Source: Methylophaga sp. UBA2689 (lineage in GTDB: Bacteria; Pseudomonadota; Gammaproteobacteria; Nitrosococcales; Methylophagaceae). From it: DNA of 62,306 nucleotides. The notes beneath the pieces are model-generated. The model was not told where the DNA came from. It saw only the letters and a list, made by a program, of their open reading frames with translations, and made no database searches. Shown one piece after another: positions 38,325 through 48,253 of the stretch (position 1 is its first letter; each line of letters begins with the position of its first letter). The position numbers and the translations under genes were made by a program. Location of the stretch: positions 1 to 62,306 of the forward strand of contig DELT01000094.1 of assembly GCA_002354555.1 (NCBI GenBank), in the 5' to 3' direction.

Positions 38325-40711
38325 CTCACAACCTCCCACAAGCCCGGTCGATAACGCTCTATCACACTATCGTTCCAGGAAAATAGGAACAGCCAGTTGT
38401 TATCCACCAACTGCCGAACAGTTTCATGGGCAGAGATAATCTTCTCGATAGCCTCCTTGGGGGCAGCTATATATACGTTGAGTCTGAGTGGTTGATGCCG
38501 CCACTGATGGCCATCATGTATCGATTGGAGCGGCAGGCCAATACGTAGATCGCCACCGTTACCTTCAAATATTCCAATGTGCTGATTTACTGCGTTATGC
38601 AGCAACTTATTGCCACTGCCGAAAAAAACATTATCGGTCACTGACAAGTTGTATTGCATGTTTATCCAGTGCGTCACAATCATCGGGGCCGTCATAATCT
38701 GTTCAAGCAAGGCTGAGTCTGGATCATGACGCCAGTCGTAATCGTGTAAAAATACCCGACCATCGAGCGACATTGAGCGTGTTCTTTCACGCGGTGCCAC
38801 AATAAACGCCGCATTATTGGCAAGCCCCCATTCAGGGCGGACTTCTGACCAGTCCTTTGCCTTGTCTGCCAATGCCTTTTTCAGTTTTTTGTCATCCAGT
38901 TGGTGTAAAGAGGACTCCATTGTTAAGGCACGTTCATGACGCGTCTCATTGGCTGCCTGACTCAACCAGGTATCAATTTCAGCATCAGCGAGCGAATCAA
39001 AGCAACTGACTTCATCGGTTGTTGTATTGTGCAGACCGGCAATGAACCGGGTCTGCTCTGGAATATCAATGCCCTGTTCCAATATTTTCTGCCTGATCTC
39101 CTTATCATTAAGTAAGCTGGTCAGTACACGCACATTGACCTCTCCAGTCTGTCCACCACAGGCGCCACAATCCAACCCGGATGCATGCAAATTATTTCGT
39201 GTTTCACTTCCGTGACCAAGTAAGAGAATGGTTGGTGCAAACTGCTGTATCAGCCCCATACCTTTTAAAACACCAGTGACCAGTTTTGCTTTCTCATCGA
39301 GACTCAATGGCTGATCATCACCGATCAACAGCCAGTTATCATGGTGGCTTAGAGAATCAATCAATTTTTCTTTTTTGTTGCTGAAAAAATTGTCTTTAAT
39401 GAGTTTAAGTGCGTAGGCCCAACCTGCGGTTTCCACCATAGTAAAGGCAGAAATAGAAGAGTTAGCCCAGCCTTTCCAGTGGCTCTGAGTGTTCAGTCTT
39501 ATTAACTTGTTCTGGCGAACTGACTTTTCAGTAACCTTGAATGCCGGAGCAACTAGGCCAGGCAACTGAGGGCGCTCCGTCATTGTATCTGCGGGTTGAT
39601 AGCTGATGGGCAGCCCATAGAATCCAGCAAAGCCAATGGTCTGAATGCTTGGATTTTGATTTTCCAATGCCCTTCTGAAGCGCTCAGAGCGCACATCGAT
39701 ACAGAATACAGCCTGTAAGCGTGGCTCTGTATCAACAGTCTCAGGTGTTTTCTTTAAAATTCCATGTAGTTTCTTTTGATATTCGAGCTCGAATGCATGA
39801 GTCCATATCCAGAAGTAGCGAAGCTGCTCAATGTGCTCATCAATTAGTTCATTGATATAAAGCTTCTGCTGTGTCCAGCCAGTTTTCAGTGCACTAAAGT
39901 CTGTTGTTGCCTTTTTGGTTTTTAACTGACGCCAGACGATGAGATCCCAGGCCATCCTGACAGCCAGTAAAGATTCGACATATCGACTATCCTGACCCTT
40001 TAAATTTTTCTCCCACCGTTGCCAGGAGAAATAACTAGCCCAACCGTTGATACTCAATAACAGTTTATGGGCATACATTTCCAGTTCGTAAGCATCGAGC
40101 CCAAGCTCATCAGTAACAAGAGCAAACAAGCTTTCAAAGTCATGCGGTAAAGCAATAAAGGCTTCCCGGAGATGTCTTTCGCCCATCAGCAATGACATAC
40201 CGTAATCATGTGTGGTGAAATCCAGCCAGTTCGAATAAAGGCTTTCCAAGTTATTCGGATGCTGATTAATAAATTCACCACAGAACTGGCTTATTTGATG
40301 AATTATTTCATCTTGCCAACGCATCTTATGGCGATCTCGACTTAGATCTGCTATTTCTGCAATACTCAGCCAGATGCCTGGTTGAGGTTGTTTCAGACCG
40401 GCTTTCAGAGATTCTATGTCTGCAGTAACGTTATAGGCTTTTGCAGCTGTAACCAATGATGAATCTGAAATGTTGCCTTTATCGTAATTGGTCATCAGCT
40501 CATCTGCTGATAGCGTGGTTTTGACATCCGCAAGTGCAGCCAATCTTGCAGATACCAACTCAATGGGATAATGACGATATTCCCATAAAGCATTGACGGC
40601 TATGAAACGATCCAGAGGCCAACTGGGTGCGATTAGCGCGCACGCAGTATGTATGGCTGAAAACCGCTCAGCACTAGATTCACTGATTGATTCAGATCTT
40701 GCTTCAATCAT
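38321..40711 (-). CDS. dabA: Inorganic carbon uptake subunit DabA (DUF2309)
   Basis: A 796-residue cytoplasmic/peripheral subunit of the DAB (DABs accumulate bicarbonate) complex, thought to act as a vectorial beta-carbonic-anhydrase-like catalyst. The zinc site is visible: Cys-x-Asp in VFCIDVRSE (about residues 337/339) and the distal His and Cys in [12 protein letters not shown] and [10 protein letters not shown] (about 500 and 515), with the 15-residue His-Cys spacing known from the family. The ATG at 40711, eight bases after AAGGAG, overlaps the dabB stop (ATGA); a TTG six bases upstream is rejected. Confidence 0.93.
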   Translation of the reverse strand: MIEARSESISESSAERFSAIHTACALIAPSWPLDRFIAVNALWEYRHYPIELVSARLAALADVKTTLSADELMTNYDKGNISDSSLVTAAKAYNVTADIESLKAGLKQPQPGIWLSIAEIADLSRDRHKMRWQDEIIHQISQFCGEFINQHPNNLESLYSNWLDFTTHDYGMSLLMGERHLREAFIALPHDFESLFALVTDELGLDAYELEMYAHKLLLSINGWASYFSWQRWEKNLKGQDSRYVESLLAVRMAWDLIVWRQLKTKKATTDFSALKTGWTQQKLYINELIDEHIEQLRYFWIWTHAFELEYQKKLHGILKKTPETVDTEPRLQAVFCIDVRSERFRRALENQNPSIQTIGFAGFYGLPISYQPADTMTERPQLPGLVAPAFKVTEKSVRQNKLIRLNTQSHWKGWANSSISAFTMVETAGWAYALKLIKDNFFSNKKEKLIDSLSHHDNWLLIGDDQPLSLDEKAKLVTGVLKGMGLIQQFAPTILLLGHGSETRNNLHASGLDCGACGGQTGEVNVRVLTSLLNDKEIRQKILEQGIDIPEQTRFIAGLHNTTTDEVSCFDSLADAEIDTWLSQAANETRHERALTMESSLHQLDDKKLKKALADKAKDWSEVRPEWGLANNAAFIVAPRERTRSMSLDGRVFLHDYDWRHDPDSALLEQIMTAPMIVTHWINMQYNLSVTDNVFFGSGNKLLHNAVNQHIGIFEGNGGDLRIGLPLQSIHDGHQWRHQPLRLNVYIAAPKEAIEKIISAHETVRQLVDNNWLFLFSWNDSVIERYRPGLWEVVR

Positions 40712-42282
40712 ACCCAAGACTCCTTAATAGATTTTTGTTTTGCCTTGCTTTGATGAAGCGTTGGGCGCAGTACGACTGGCCATAACTGTAAGGTCAAACG
40801 CGTCATTACTTCATCCAGATATAAGCCGGAAAATAACCAGCGATATAGCGTTTGTGTCTGTTTGGCCTGAGGGAAAAGCCGGATCTGCACCGTCAGTACA
40901 AACAAGAAAAGAAACAGAAACATCAGCCAAACATCCATCGCATCAAGCATTCCGGTCGTTGCTAAAGACGGAATCAAATTTCCAATCAGCAATTTTCCGG
41001 CTAGATAGAAACCCACCAGTGCAGTAGAGATGAAAAGTGCTTGTAATGAGCCCGATAAACCACTATGACTAATTGCCGAAATCAAATATAAAGCCAGCGC
41101 AGTATTGACTAACAACCAGACACTGAGCGGCCCTTCATAATTGGTAAACAAAGCGATAGCAGCTGTCACTGCGAATGCAAGTGATATACAAATTAAAGCG
41201 CCACTCAGCGTAATTGTTTTTTGCGGTGCTAACATCTTGAGACTGTAATCCTGAACGGCTTCACCTGTACTCAGAAATGCATAGGCTTTGTAGAGTGAGT
41301 GGGTTAGCAAATGCAATAACGCCAGTTCATAAAGCCCCAACGCACACTCAATCAGCATAAGCCCCATCTGAGCACAGGTAGACCAGGCTAGTCGCACTTT
41401 TATGCTGATTCTGGTCAGCATGACCAATGCACTAATCACCGTACTCAAACCAGCAACAACAATCAGTGTCCATTGGGCGAGTGGCACCAGCACCATCAAG
41501 GGCGCGAAACTGATCAACAAAAAACCACCAAGATTGATAATTCCGGCATGTAACAGCGCGCTGATTGGAGTAGGGGCTTCAACCACTTGTATCAACCAAC
41601 CATGCAGGGGCAATTGAGCACATTTGATTAATGCTGTCTGAGCAATCAGAAAAGCAGCCAGTTTTTCAACAAAACTCAGTTCGGCACCTTCAGAGAGTCC
41701 GAGATAATGGTCAAAGATGACGTTGAGCTGGAATGAGCCATGGTGCGCATAAAGTAATATCACAGCCCCTAGGAGACTCAGCTCTGCTAATCGTGCCAGT
41801 ATGAATTTCTTATGCGCTGCCAGCACTGCTCGGGGCCTGTCTGGATAGAACAAAAGCAAACGGTGAAAACATAAACTGATAGCCACCCAGCCTAACCACA
41901 ACAGTAAGAGATGATTGCTTAAAACAACTACAGAAACTGAAGCCAGACTTAATAATAACCATTGCCAAAATTGATGTGCTCTCTTTTCCCCCTGCAAGTA
42001 ACGCTCAGAAAACCGGATGAGAATTATTGCCATAAAGCTGATCAGGAACAGCACGGTAAGATTAATATTGTTTAGAGTTAACAGGCTTTCTGAGCTTTGT
42101 TCAGGAGTATTAAAAAAAGTAATTGCCACAATAAGCGTTGCTATACCTAAAGTAATTGAAGTAACCCTCAATACTTTTCGGCGCTTAATTTCAGTGAGCG
42201 TGGCCTTGCCCGCGAGTAACGCACCAAAGATTAAAACCAACGGAATTACAATGGAAAAGTGGGTGAAAAATAATTGACTCAC
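40708..42282 (-). CDS. dabB: Inorganic carbon uptake subunit DabB (NuoL-like)
   Basis: A 524-residue membrane protein of the proton-conducting NADH-dehydrogenase-subunit-5/MrpA family with about 13-14 helices. HAGIINLGGFLLI and the preceding PLHGWLIQVVEAPTPISALLHA show the conserved channel Lys/His region. In DAB systems this subunit couples ion flux to DabA. The GTG at 42282 is the probable start because a perfect AAGGAGG lies seven bases upstream; the ATG at 42288 is only one base from it. It diverges from a LysR gene and is the first gene of the coupled dabB-dabA-cysD-DUF6671 operon. Confidence 0.92.
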   Translation of the reverse strand: MSQLFFTHFSIVIPLVLIFGALLAGKATLTEIKRRKVLRVTSITLGIATLIVAITFFNTPEQSSESLLTLNNINLTVLFLISFMAIILIRFSERYLQGEKRAHQFWQWLLLSLASVSVVVLSNHLLLLWLGWVAISLCFHRLLLFYPDRPRAVLAAHKKFILARLAELSLLGAVILLYAHHGSFQLNVIFDHYLGLSEGAELSFVEKLAAFLIAQTALIKCAQLPLHGWLIQVVEAPTPISALLHAGIINLGGFLLISFAPLMVLVPLAQWTLIVVAGLSTVISALVMLTRISIKVRLAWSTCAQMGLMLIECALGLYELALLHLLTHSLYKAYAFLSTGEAVQDYSLKMLAPQKTITLSGALICISLAFAVTAAIALFTNYEGPLSVWLLVNTALALYLISAISHSGLSGSLQALFISTALVGFYLAGKLLIGNLIPSLATTGMLDAMDVWLMFLFLFLFVLTVQIRLFPQAKQTQTLYRWLFSGLYLDEVMTRLTLQLWPVVLRPTLHQSKAKQKSIKESWV

Positions 42283-42374
42283 GGACATACCTCCTTAGTT
42301 GGCGGCAGTATGCCAAACGCGATAATATAAATAAAATAGATATTTATTAACAAATTGATAAGTTAAAGTTAACT

Positions 42375-43259
42375 ATGGCTAAAATTAATTATCACCACCT
42401 CTACTATTTCTGGCGAGTCGCACTGTCAGGCAGCATTACTCGTACAGCTGAAGAATGTCATGTCTCACAATCAGCTCTGTCGCAACAAATTAAACAGCTT
42501 GAAAACACCATGAACGTCCAGTTATTTGAGCGAGTTGGGAGGCAACTCGTATTAACTGATATGGGTAGAAAAGTACTTAACTATGCAGATGAAATCTTTA
42601 CCACAGGGGAAGAACTGCAATCATTCTTGAATAAAGGTGAGTCAGTAACACAACGGCATATCAACATTGGCGTATTAACGACGCTGTCGAGAAATTTTAC
42701 CGAAGCATTCATTAGCCCTTTATTGAAAGAATCCAATGTCAGCTTCACCCTATCGACGCGGGGTATGACAAATTTGCTCAATGGCTTGACCAGTCATGAA
42801 TTCGATTTGGTACTCACCAACCGTTCAGTAAATCAGCAAAATGACGATGCCATCTGGCAGAATCAATTGGTTTCAAGGCAGTCTGTCTCAATCATTGGAC
42901 CTGCCGAATACAAACCAAACAGTAACTTTCCGCATGGTTATGATGACTTTAAATGGGTTTTACCAACGGGGATCACAGAAATCCGTTCAGGATTCAATGC
43001 TTATTGTTCCGCTGTAGGTTACAACCCGGAAGTGGTTGCTGATGCTGATGATATGGCGATGTTACGATTATTGGTCAGGGATAGTGGTGCCGTCACAGCA
43101 CTCCCCCTGGTCGTAGTCAAAGATGAAATTAGTAGCGGCCGACTAGCTGAGTATCAGGTATTACCTGGTGTTTTCGAAAACTTTTATGCCATAACAATCC
43201 GCCGCACCTATATTCCAGATATTGTTAAAAGTCTCCTTAACAGAAATATAGTAGCTTAA
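42375..43259 (+). CDS. LysR-family regulator (NhaR-like), probable dab regulator
   Basis: A 294-residue regulator. The N-terminal winged helix begins INYHHLYYFWRVALSGSITRTAEECHVSQSALSQQIKQLE, the start typical of NhaR-like LysR proteins, and a LysR substrate-binding domain follows (about 90-290). It is transcribed divergently from dabB with a 92-bp gap, the usual arrangement for a regulator of the adjacent operon. Bicarbonate- or ion-related signalling is inferred; the NhaR relatives respond to Na+. Confidence 0.88.
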   Translation: MAKINYHHLYYFWRVALSGSITRTAEECHVSQSALSQQIKQLENTMNVQLFERVGRQLVLTDMGRKVLNYADEIFTTGEELQSFLNKGESVTQRHINIGVLTTLSRNFTEAFISPLLKESNVSFTLSTRGMTNLLNGLTSHEFDLVLTNRSVNQQNDDAIWQNQLVSRQSVSIIGPAEYKPNSNFPHGYDDFKWVLPTGITEIRSGFNAYCSAVGYNPEVVADADDMAMLRLLVRDSGAVTALPLVVVKDEISSGRLAEYQVLPGVFENFYAITIRRTYIPDIVKSLLNRNIVA

Positions 43260-43334
43260 AAATCCTAGTCTGGAGAACAGCCCGAACTATAGTATGCAAC
43301 TTCCGGTGTAATCCCCACAAAATCCCTCAGGCAT

Positions 43335-43371
43335 AAAAAAACGGCTAGTCGAAAATCGACTAACCGCTTCA
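43335..43371 (-). terminator. Terminator left of the island (original tRNA terminator)
   Basis: Eleven-position stem CGGCTAGTCGA (42-52) with TCGACTAACCG and one mismatch around AAA; the upstream run of seven A makes the U tract on the minus strand. It lies right beside the truncated tRNA copy and probably ended tRNA transcription before the island inserted; it can also end the LysR transcript. Confidence 0.7.
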
Positions 43372-43373
43372 AG

Positions 43374-43423
43374 TAATTGGTGGGCCCACCAGGACTCGAA
43401 CCTGGGACCAAGGGATTATGAGT
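43374..43423 (-). repeat. attL: 50-bp direct repeat of the tRNA 3' part
   Basis: Identical over 50 bp to 50196-50245 (starts TAATTGGTGGGCCCACC). It contains the T-arm and anticodon-stem half of the CAU tRNA without the 5' half, so it is a truncated duplicate at the distal end of the island, 150 bp before the integrase gene. Confidence 0.93.
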
Positions 43424-43552
43424 TAGAATGGTCATAAATTTCCCAAAATTCATCAAAACCGATTAATGCTTACAAATTTATATAAATCAATAGTTTAACT
43501 CTTTGCCTTGTTTTACTTACCTTTCCAAAGTATGCTGTATTTTCCGCTTATA

Positions 43553-43572
43553 AGTAGCACATAGGTAGCACA
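43553..43572 (+). repeat. Possible integrase arm site, left copy
   Basis: AGTAGCACATAGGTAGCACA, itself two GTAGCACA units about 11 bp apart, directly before the integrase start. It recurs with one change at 50134-50153. Confidence 0.65.
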
Positions 43573-43573
43573 A

Positions 43574-44914
43574 TTGGAAAGCACACAGACTCGATTTCGC
43601 TTCAATAAAAGACATATAGACGGTTTACCCCTTCCTGCCAAAAGAATTCGTTACAGAGATGATGGAGTAGATGGACTAATCCTTGAGCATTCTCCATCAG
43701 GAACAAAAACCTTTCGTGTGTATAAAAAGATAAAAGGACAAACCAGCCCGGTGACAGTGACATTGGGAAAATACCCAGCAATGTCCATTGAAAATGCACG
43801 CAAACAAGCACTCGATGCTCTCAATGCTATAACCAGCGGCCAAAATCCCAACGAAAACGAAAGAATCAAAAAATTAGCCCGAATAACTCTCCTTGAAGTG
43901 TATGAAGACTATATCAGAGTAAAATCTTTTAGTGATTCGACCCTATACAGCTATAAACGCAATATCAAAAGCTATCTTAAAGCCTACAACAACAGGGCAT
44001 TGATCAAATTTACAGAAGAAGACGTAAAGACAGAGCACCGAAGAATTTCAGCTTTGAGTCCTGCACAAGCCGATGCAACCATGCGAGTCTTACGAGCGCT
44101 TTTTAATTTCGCCAAATATGAATACCGTGGCCCAGAGAACATTTTTTTGTTCGAACATAATCCTGTTCACATTCTTAGCCATCAAAAACTCTGGAATAAG
44201 GTTGAAAGACGAAACACCCGACTGACAAAGGGGCAACTACCGGATTGGTTTAAGGCAGTTGAAACGATCCGTGAGGAAGGTGATATTTTTGCGAAATCGG
44301 TCTGTGACATGGTGGAAATGGCTCTTTTAACAGGGTTGAGGAAAAATGAATTGCTTTCACTGACCTGGGACAGAGTTAACCTCGAGGAAAGTACTTTTTT
44401 TATAAGCACAACCAAAAATGGAGATCGGCTTGAACTCCCTATAAGCCGCCACTTGCATGTTTTGCTTTCCAGAAGAGATCTGAACAAGGACACAAGCCCT
44501 TTTGTTTTCAATGCGCCCAACAAATACGGGCAAATCAAAGAACCAAAAAAAGTCCTTATCAAAATTCGTGAGTTATCGGGTTGTGATATCAATTTACATG
44601 ATTTAAGACGGACCTTCACCACTACAGCAGAAGCCCTCAATCTTGGAACATACACCATTAAAAGAATGTTAAACCATCGAACTAGAAGAGATGATGTTAC
44701 AGCTGGCTATACCATTCTCACACCAGAAGAACTGAGAGAGCCTGCCCAAAAAATAGAGGATAGACTCTTGGTTCAGGCTGGAATCAAGGATCCAGACGAG
44801 TCTCTGAATAAAAAATTGGCATACTTGATTGAGCATTTGAGTGATGAGCAAAAAAAGAAACTTATTACTTCACTGACTGAAAACATGGCAGAGGAAACGA
44901 AAACAAGTGAGTAA
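43574..44914 (+). CDS. int: Tyrosine site-specific integrase
   Basis: A 446-residue phage-type integrase of the P4/DUF4102 class. The N-terminal arm-binding domain has DGLILEHSPSGTKTFRVYKK and TLGKYPAMSIENARKQA; the core-binding region is about 100-200. The catalytic domain has Arg in LLTGLRKNELLSL, HDLRRTFTT, the second His in LNHRTRRDDVTAGY and the Tyr in that last motif. It should drive integration into the CAU tRNA. The TTG start at 43574 has no clear ribosome site and lies right after the direct repeats, so expression may be self-regulated. It overlaps the next gene by eight bases. Confidence 0.92.
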   Translation: MESTQTRFRFNKRHIDGLPLPAKRIRYRDDGVDGLILEHSPSGTKTFRVYKKIKGQTSPVTVTLGKYPAMSIENARKQALDALNAITSGQNPNENERIKKLARITLLEVYEDYIRVKSFSDSTLYSYKRNIKSYLKAYNNRALIKFTEEDVKTEHRRISALSPAQADATMRVLRALFNFAKYEYRGPENIFLFEHNPVHILSHQKLWNKVERRNTRLTKGQLPDWFKAVETIREEGDIFAKSVCDMVEMALLTGLRKNELLSLTWDRVNLEESTFFISTTKNGDRLELPISRHLHVLLSRRDLNKDTSPFVFNAPNKYGQIKEPKKVLIKIRELSGCDINLHDLRRTFTTTAEALNLGTYTIKRMLNHRTRRDDVTAGYTILTPEELREPAQKIEDRLLVQAGIKDPDESLNKKLAYLIEHLSDEQKKKLITSLTENMAEETKTSE

Positions 44915-45596
44915 AGAAAATGAAGGCAACCACGATGTCATGAATACGATTCACAAAATGAGAAACCAGTTTCAAAAGTCTCAAGAGCAGCACGAAAAAA
45001 ATCACGAAGCTCTAAAAAATAATAACGAATTACTTATCAAGTTCTATACAGATAAATCGAAACTGGATACTTGGCTGGCACTTGATGAAGCAATCCCCTT
45101 CTGTGTTGGCTCCAGTAAAGAATCTTGGCCCACTGTTAAAAAGCAGTATGATTTTTGGGCCAACGATGTTCGCACCCAAATCAAGGCCAGTGCCGGAATT
45201 TCATTAAAAATCCTCAACCCTGAGGCCAAGGAACGTTTATGGCGGGTAAAGCCAACAGATTTCGTTGACTGGCTTATTAATAAAGAGCTTTGCCCTAATG
45301 AACATCTGAAAACTACATTTCATATTACAAAGCAACAAAAGGCTAAAGAGATTATTAGCAATCACGGTAATGCAGAGAGGTTTGCTCAACAACGTGAACA
45401 AATTCTGGCTGCCGCATTGTCTGCACTTGCCAATTTTCCTGATCAATGCAAATCCCAAGGTAAAGTTAATGGCGCTGCCATTGCCAAGGTAATGGAACAA
45501 AAAAGCCAGCTCTGGTTTGGTAATGATGAGTTACCACTTTCTACAAGAGGCATTGCAAATCTAATCAACAAGTCTCTAAAGATGAAGGATGATTAA
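44907..45596 (+). CDS. Island protein of unknown function (229 residues)
   Basis: Not recognised. The N-terminus is a charged coiled-coil-like helix (MRNQFQKSQEQHEKNHEAL); the middle is aromatic-rich (DEAIPFCVGSSKESWPTVKKQYDFW); the C-terminal half is helical and basic. The GTG start overlaps the integrase stop, indicating co-expression, so it may be an accessory factor of integration or replication. It has no close resemblance to Xis or Rep proteins that I can see. Confidence 0.6.
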   Translation: MSKENEGNHDVMNTIHKMRNQFQKSQEQHEKNHEALKNNNELLIKFYTDKSKLDTWLALDEAIPFCVGSSKESWPTVKKQYDFWANDVRTQIKASAGISLKILNPEAKERLWRVKPTDFVDWLINKELCPNEHLKTTFHITKQQKAKEIISNHGNAERFAQQREQILAAALSALANFPDQCKSQGKVNGAAIAKVMEQKSQLWFGNDELPLSTRGIANLINKSLKMKDD

Positions 45597-45742
45597 AACC
45601 TAACATTAGGTATACCTCTAAACCACTAATTTATATAGTTTTAAATTTTAGTACGTGCAGACTAAAAAGTTACTCAGCACATACTCAAGAGGTCAATTTA
45701 TAGAATTCTCTCCGACAACTACAGAAAAGGAGAGTCAATTTT

Positions 45743-45937
45743 ATGAATCAATATCAAACAAACGATTTACTGAATTCCAAACAGGTCAGTAGTCTGCTCG
45801 GCGTAAGCATACAAACACTTGCTATCTGGCGGTGCAATAAACGATATAACCTTAAATACATCAAGGTTGGTCGCTATGTGAGATATCGTTATGCTGATGT
45901 GATGGAGTTTGTCGACTCCAGAACCATCTCGCTTTAA
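45743..45937 (+). CDS. AlpA/excisionase-like helix-turn-helix protein
   Basis: A 64-residue MerR-like (HTH_17) DNA-binding protein: LLNSKQVSSLLGVSIQTLAIW is the helix-turn-helix, followed by IKVGRYVRYRYADVMEFVD, the wing typical of AlpA regulators and excisionases of P4-like elements. AAAAGGAGAG precedes the ATG. It lies 14 bp before the ATPase gene. Confidence 0.85.
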   Translation: MNQYQTNDLLNSKQVSSLLGVSIQTLAIWRCNKRYNLKYIKVGRYVRYRYADVMEFVDSRTISL

Positions 45938-45951
45938 AAGGAGATGATTTT

Positions 45952-47028
45952 ATGATCAATGATGCATTGGATAACCCTTATAAGGGAATCTCTTTAAGTG
46001 AATCAGCCCTGGCTGAGGAAGACCTTATCCCTTATAACGAAGATCTTTATGATATTTCGCCTAAAGAAAAAATTGCTTATAAGAAAAATTCTGATAAAGA
46101 AGCAGCCAACCCCATAATTCCTTTAAAGCAAAACCCGAGCTCCCCTGTTAAAGCAATTGATGCCAAAGAGCTTATAAGCATGAAGCTACCACCTAAGGAG
46201 TTGATAATGAGTCCATGGCTCCCTTTAAGGGGGATTGCCATGGTTTATGCGCCAAGAGGTATAGGCAAAACTTTTTTTGCACTTGAAGTAGCCTGCGCTG
46301 TCGCCAAAGGCAAATCGTTTTTAACCTGGGCAACGGGGAAATGCCGGAAAGTTCTTTATATAGATGGTGAAATGGGTGCGACTGAGTTACAGCCAAGGCT
46401 TCAAAAGATAGCTGGAGAAAATGGGCTGGAAAATGGACTTATTGAATTTATAACACCGGATTTTCAGGAAGGTGCCAGCCCGGATCTTTCCGATCCTGAA
46501 TGGCATACTCATTTAAAGACGTTTTGTGACAAAGCCGAACTGATAATTGTCGACAATATTTCAACGCTTTGCAGAACTGGAAATGAAAACGACGCTGAAA
46601 GCTGGCAGGTGGTTCAAGAATGGGCAATAAGGCTAAAAAGTGCCGGTAAAACTATATTATTTATTCATCATGCAGGTAAAAGCGGGGAACAGCGAGGCAC
46701 CAGCAAGCGTGAGGATGTAATGGATACTGTGATTTCACTTAGACATCCAGATGATTACAGCCCCAAAGAGGGAGCAAGGTTTATAGTCGATTTCAAGAAA
46801 GCCCGGGGATTTTCCGGTGACGAAGCAGAATCATTTATTGCCCAACTGGAAGAGAAGAACAATAAATTTCAATGGCATATAGAAGATCTTGAAGACTCGC
46901 TTTTCCAGAAAGTAATCAGCTTTAATAAAGCAGGTATGTCCCAAAAGGATATCGCTGAGAAGCTTGGCGTTAACAAGTCCACAGTTTCAAAATATATCAG
47001 CAGGGCAAAGTATGAAAATTTAATGTGA
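45952..47028 (+). CDS. RepA-like AAA ATPase of the island
   Basis: A 358-residue protein with an N-terminal polar extension (about 70 residues), a RecA/RepA-type ATPase domain (Walker A MVYAPRGIGKTFFALE, Walker B LIIVDNISTLC, and KTILFIHHAGKSGEQRG), and a C-terminal helix-turn-helix of resolvase/HTH-23 type (GMSQKDIAEKLGVNKSTVSKYISRAKYE). Such hexameric helicases drive replication of plasmids and integrative elements. GGAG lies upstream of the ATG. Confidence 0.85.
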   Translation: MINDALDNPYKGISLSESALAEEDLIPYNEDLYDISPKEKIAYKKNSDKEAANPIIPLKQNPSSPVKAIDAKELISMKLPPKELIMSPWLPLRGIAMVYAPRGIGKTFFALEVACAVAKGKSFLTWATGKCRKVLYIDGEMGATELQPRLQKIAGENGLENGLIEFITPDFQEGASPDLSDPEWHTHLKTFCDKAELIIVDNISTLCRTGNENDAESWQVVQEWAIRLKSAGKTILFIHHAGKSGEQRGTSKREDVMDTVISLRHPDDYSPKEGARFIVDFKKARGFSGDEAESFIAQLEEKNNKFQWHIEDLEDSLFQKVISFNKAGMSQKDIAEKLGVNKSTVSKYISRAKYENLM

Positions 47029-47033
47029 TTAAA

Positions 47034-47080
47034 GTTGCCCGGTTTCCGCGCTTAGTCAGGAAACTTGGCAACTATTTCTT
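47034..47080 (+). terminator. Possible terminator after the ATPase gene
   Basis: Two-part stem GTTGCC/GGCAAC and GTTTCC/GGAAAC (47034-47072) followed by a T-rich but imperfect tail. Plausible rather than strong. Confidence 0.45.
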
Positions 47081-47083
47081 TAA

Positions 47084-48134
47084 GCAATTATTTTTCGGGC
47101 GCCGGTAGAACTTTCTTGGCTATCACCGAACGGGGAACGATACCCAGCTCCAAACGCAAAACTAATTCTATATCCACAATACCCTGAAGTACGGTTCTCT
47201 GGCTTTCTGCAAGGTTCAAAAGTAAAAATGGGGCCATGGATGAATCCGGAGAAAAAAGGTCGTTCAGAAGGCCCTACATTAATCTTGGGAATAACAGATG
47301 ATGAAACGGTGGTGGCTTATTTTATTCCTCCGGACTTTCCATTGGCAATTGAGATTAGTCATGCTGAAGTTATCAAACATGAAAATGTTTTTATTGAATT
47401 AAGTCTTTCAGACAGAGTCGTCAAAGACACCAAGCAGGAATTGCTGGAAAAGTTACTGCAAATGCACAGCAAAGGTTGGATTCCAAGTAAGAGTATACTC
47501 TGCTGGAATAGAGCTACCCTGCTCAAGCTCAAATTGTGGCGGTTATACACTGGAAGCAGAATTGGAAATAACCCCCGATGGATATGCCGAACCCGACTAT
47601 CTTGGTTGGGAAATCAAACAGTTCGGCGTTCAATCTTTCGATAAAGTAATTTCAAAAGTAATAACACTAATGACTCCTGAACCTTCAGGATGAGTTTATG
47701 TTGAGAAAGGTGTTGAAGGCTTCCTTAGACAATTTGAATATGAGGACAAACTTGGGCGGCCAGATCGAATTAACTTCGGCGGTGTGCATAAATGTAATGT
47801 GAGACACGCTTCAACAGGTTTAATCATTTATCTTGAAGGATATGACTCTGATACAGGAAAAATTATTGATCCTTATGGTGGGATCGTTCTTAGTTCTGAA
47901 TGCGGTGTAATTGCTGCCAAATGGGACTTTTCAAAGCTGCTCGTTCACTGGAAAGTAAAACACAACCAAGCAGTCTATATACCCTCATTATCAAATAAAA
48001 TTCCTGTGAGAGAATATTTGTATGGAGAGCAGGTATTACTAGGCGAGGGTACAGACTTCAGTATGCTGTTGAAAGCTGTAAGCTCCAATGCAATTTACTA
48101 CGATCTCGGTATCAAAATGGAAAATGTCAGTTAA
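47084..48134 (+). pseudogene. Decayed MvaI/BcnI-like restriction endonuclease
   Basis: Three pieces join into one family pattern. Frame from 47084 reads RYPAPNAKLILYPQYPEVRF and continues past ATG 47228 to GWIPSK; a frameshift near 47490 moves to the frame reading NCGGYTLEAELEITPDGYAE and PDYLGWEIKQFGV (PD-(D/E)XK site), interrupted by a TGA at 47691 in what should be MTPEPSGGVYVE; the frame resumes with GRPDRINFGGVHK through to 48134. The first roughly 80-100 residues are missing: a TAA precedes 47084. No methyltransferase gene accompanies it. Substrate unknown; the family name is from memory. Confidence 0.7.
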
Positions 48135-48253
48135 GGAAGACCAACAATTAAACGAAGAAGCCAGTTCAGAATAAAATCGTACAATATCGAGAATTTATAT
48201 TTTATATTTTCATCTATAAACTTAAAAGACAATCGCTGAATTAGCTTGTTTGA

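Noticed and set aside
42286..42288. ATG as the dabB start
   Set aside because: Only one base from AAGGAGG; the GTG six bases on has proper spacing.
43265..43456. Minus-strand frame of 63 codons
   Set aside because: It runs antisense through the tRNA-derived repeat (reading PLVPGSSPGGPT), a common false gene over tRNA sequence.
47784..48134. Separate 116-residue gene
   Set aside because: Its frame continues the broken nuclease; NFGGVHKCN spans the proposed ATG, so it is a fragment, not a gene.
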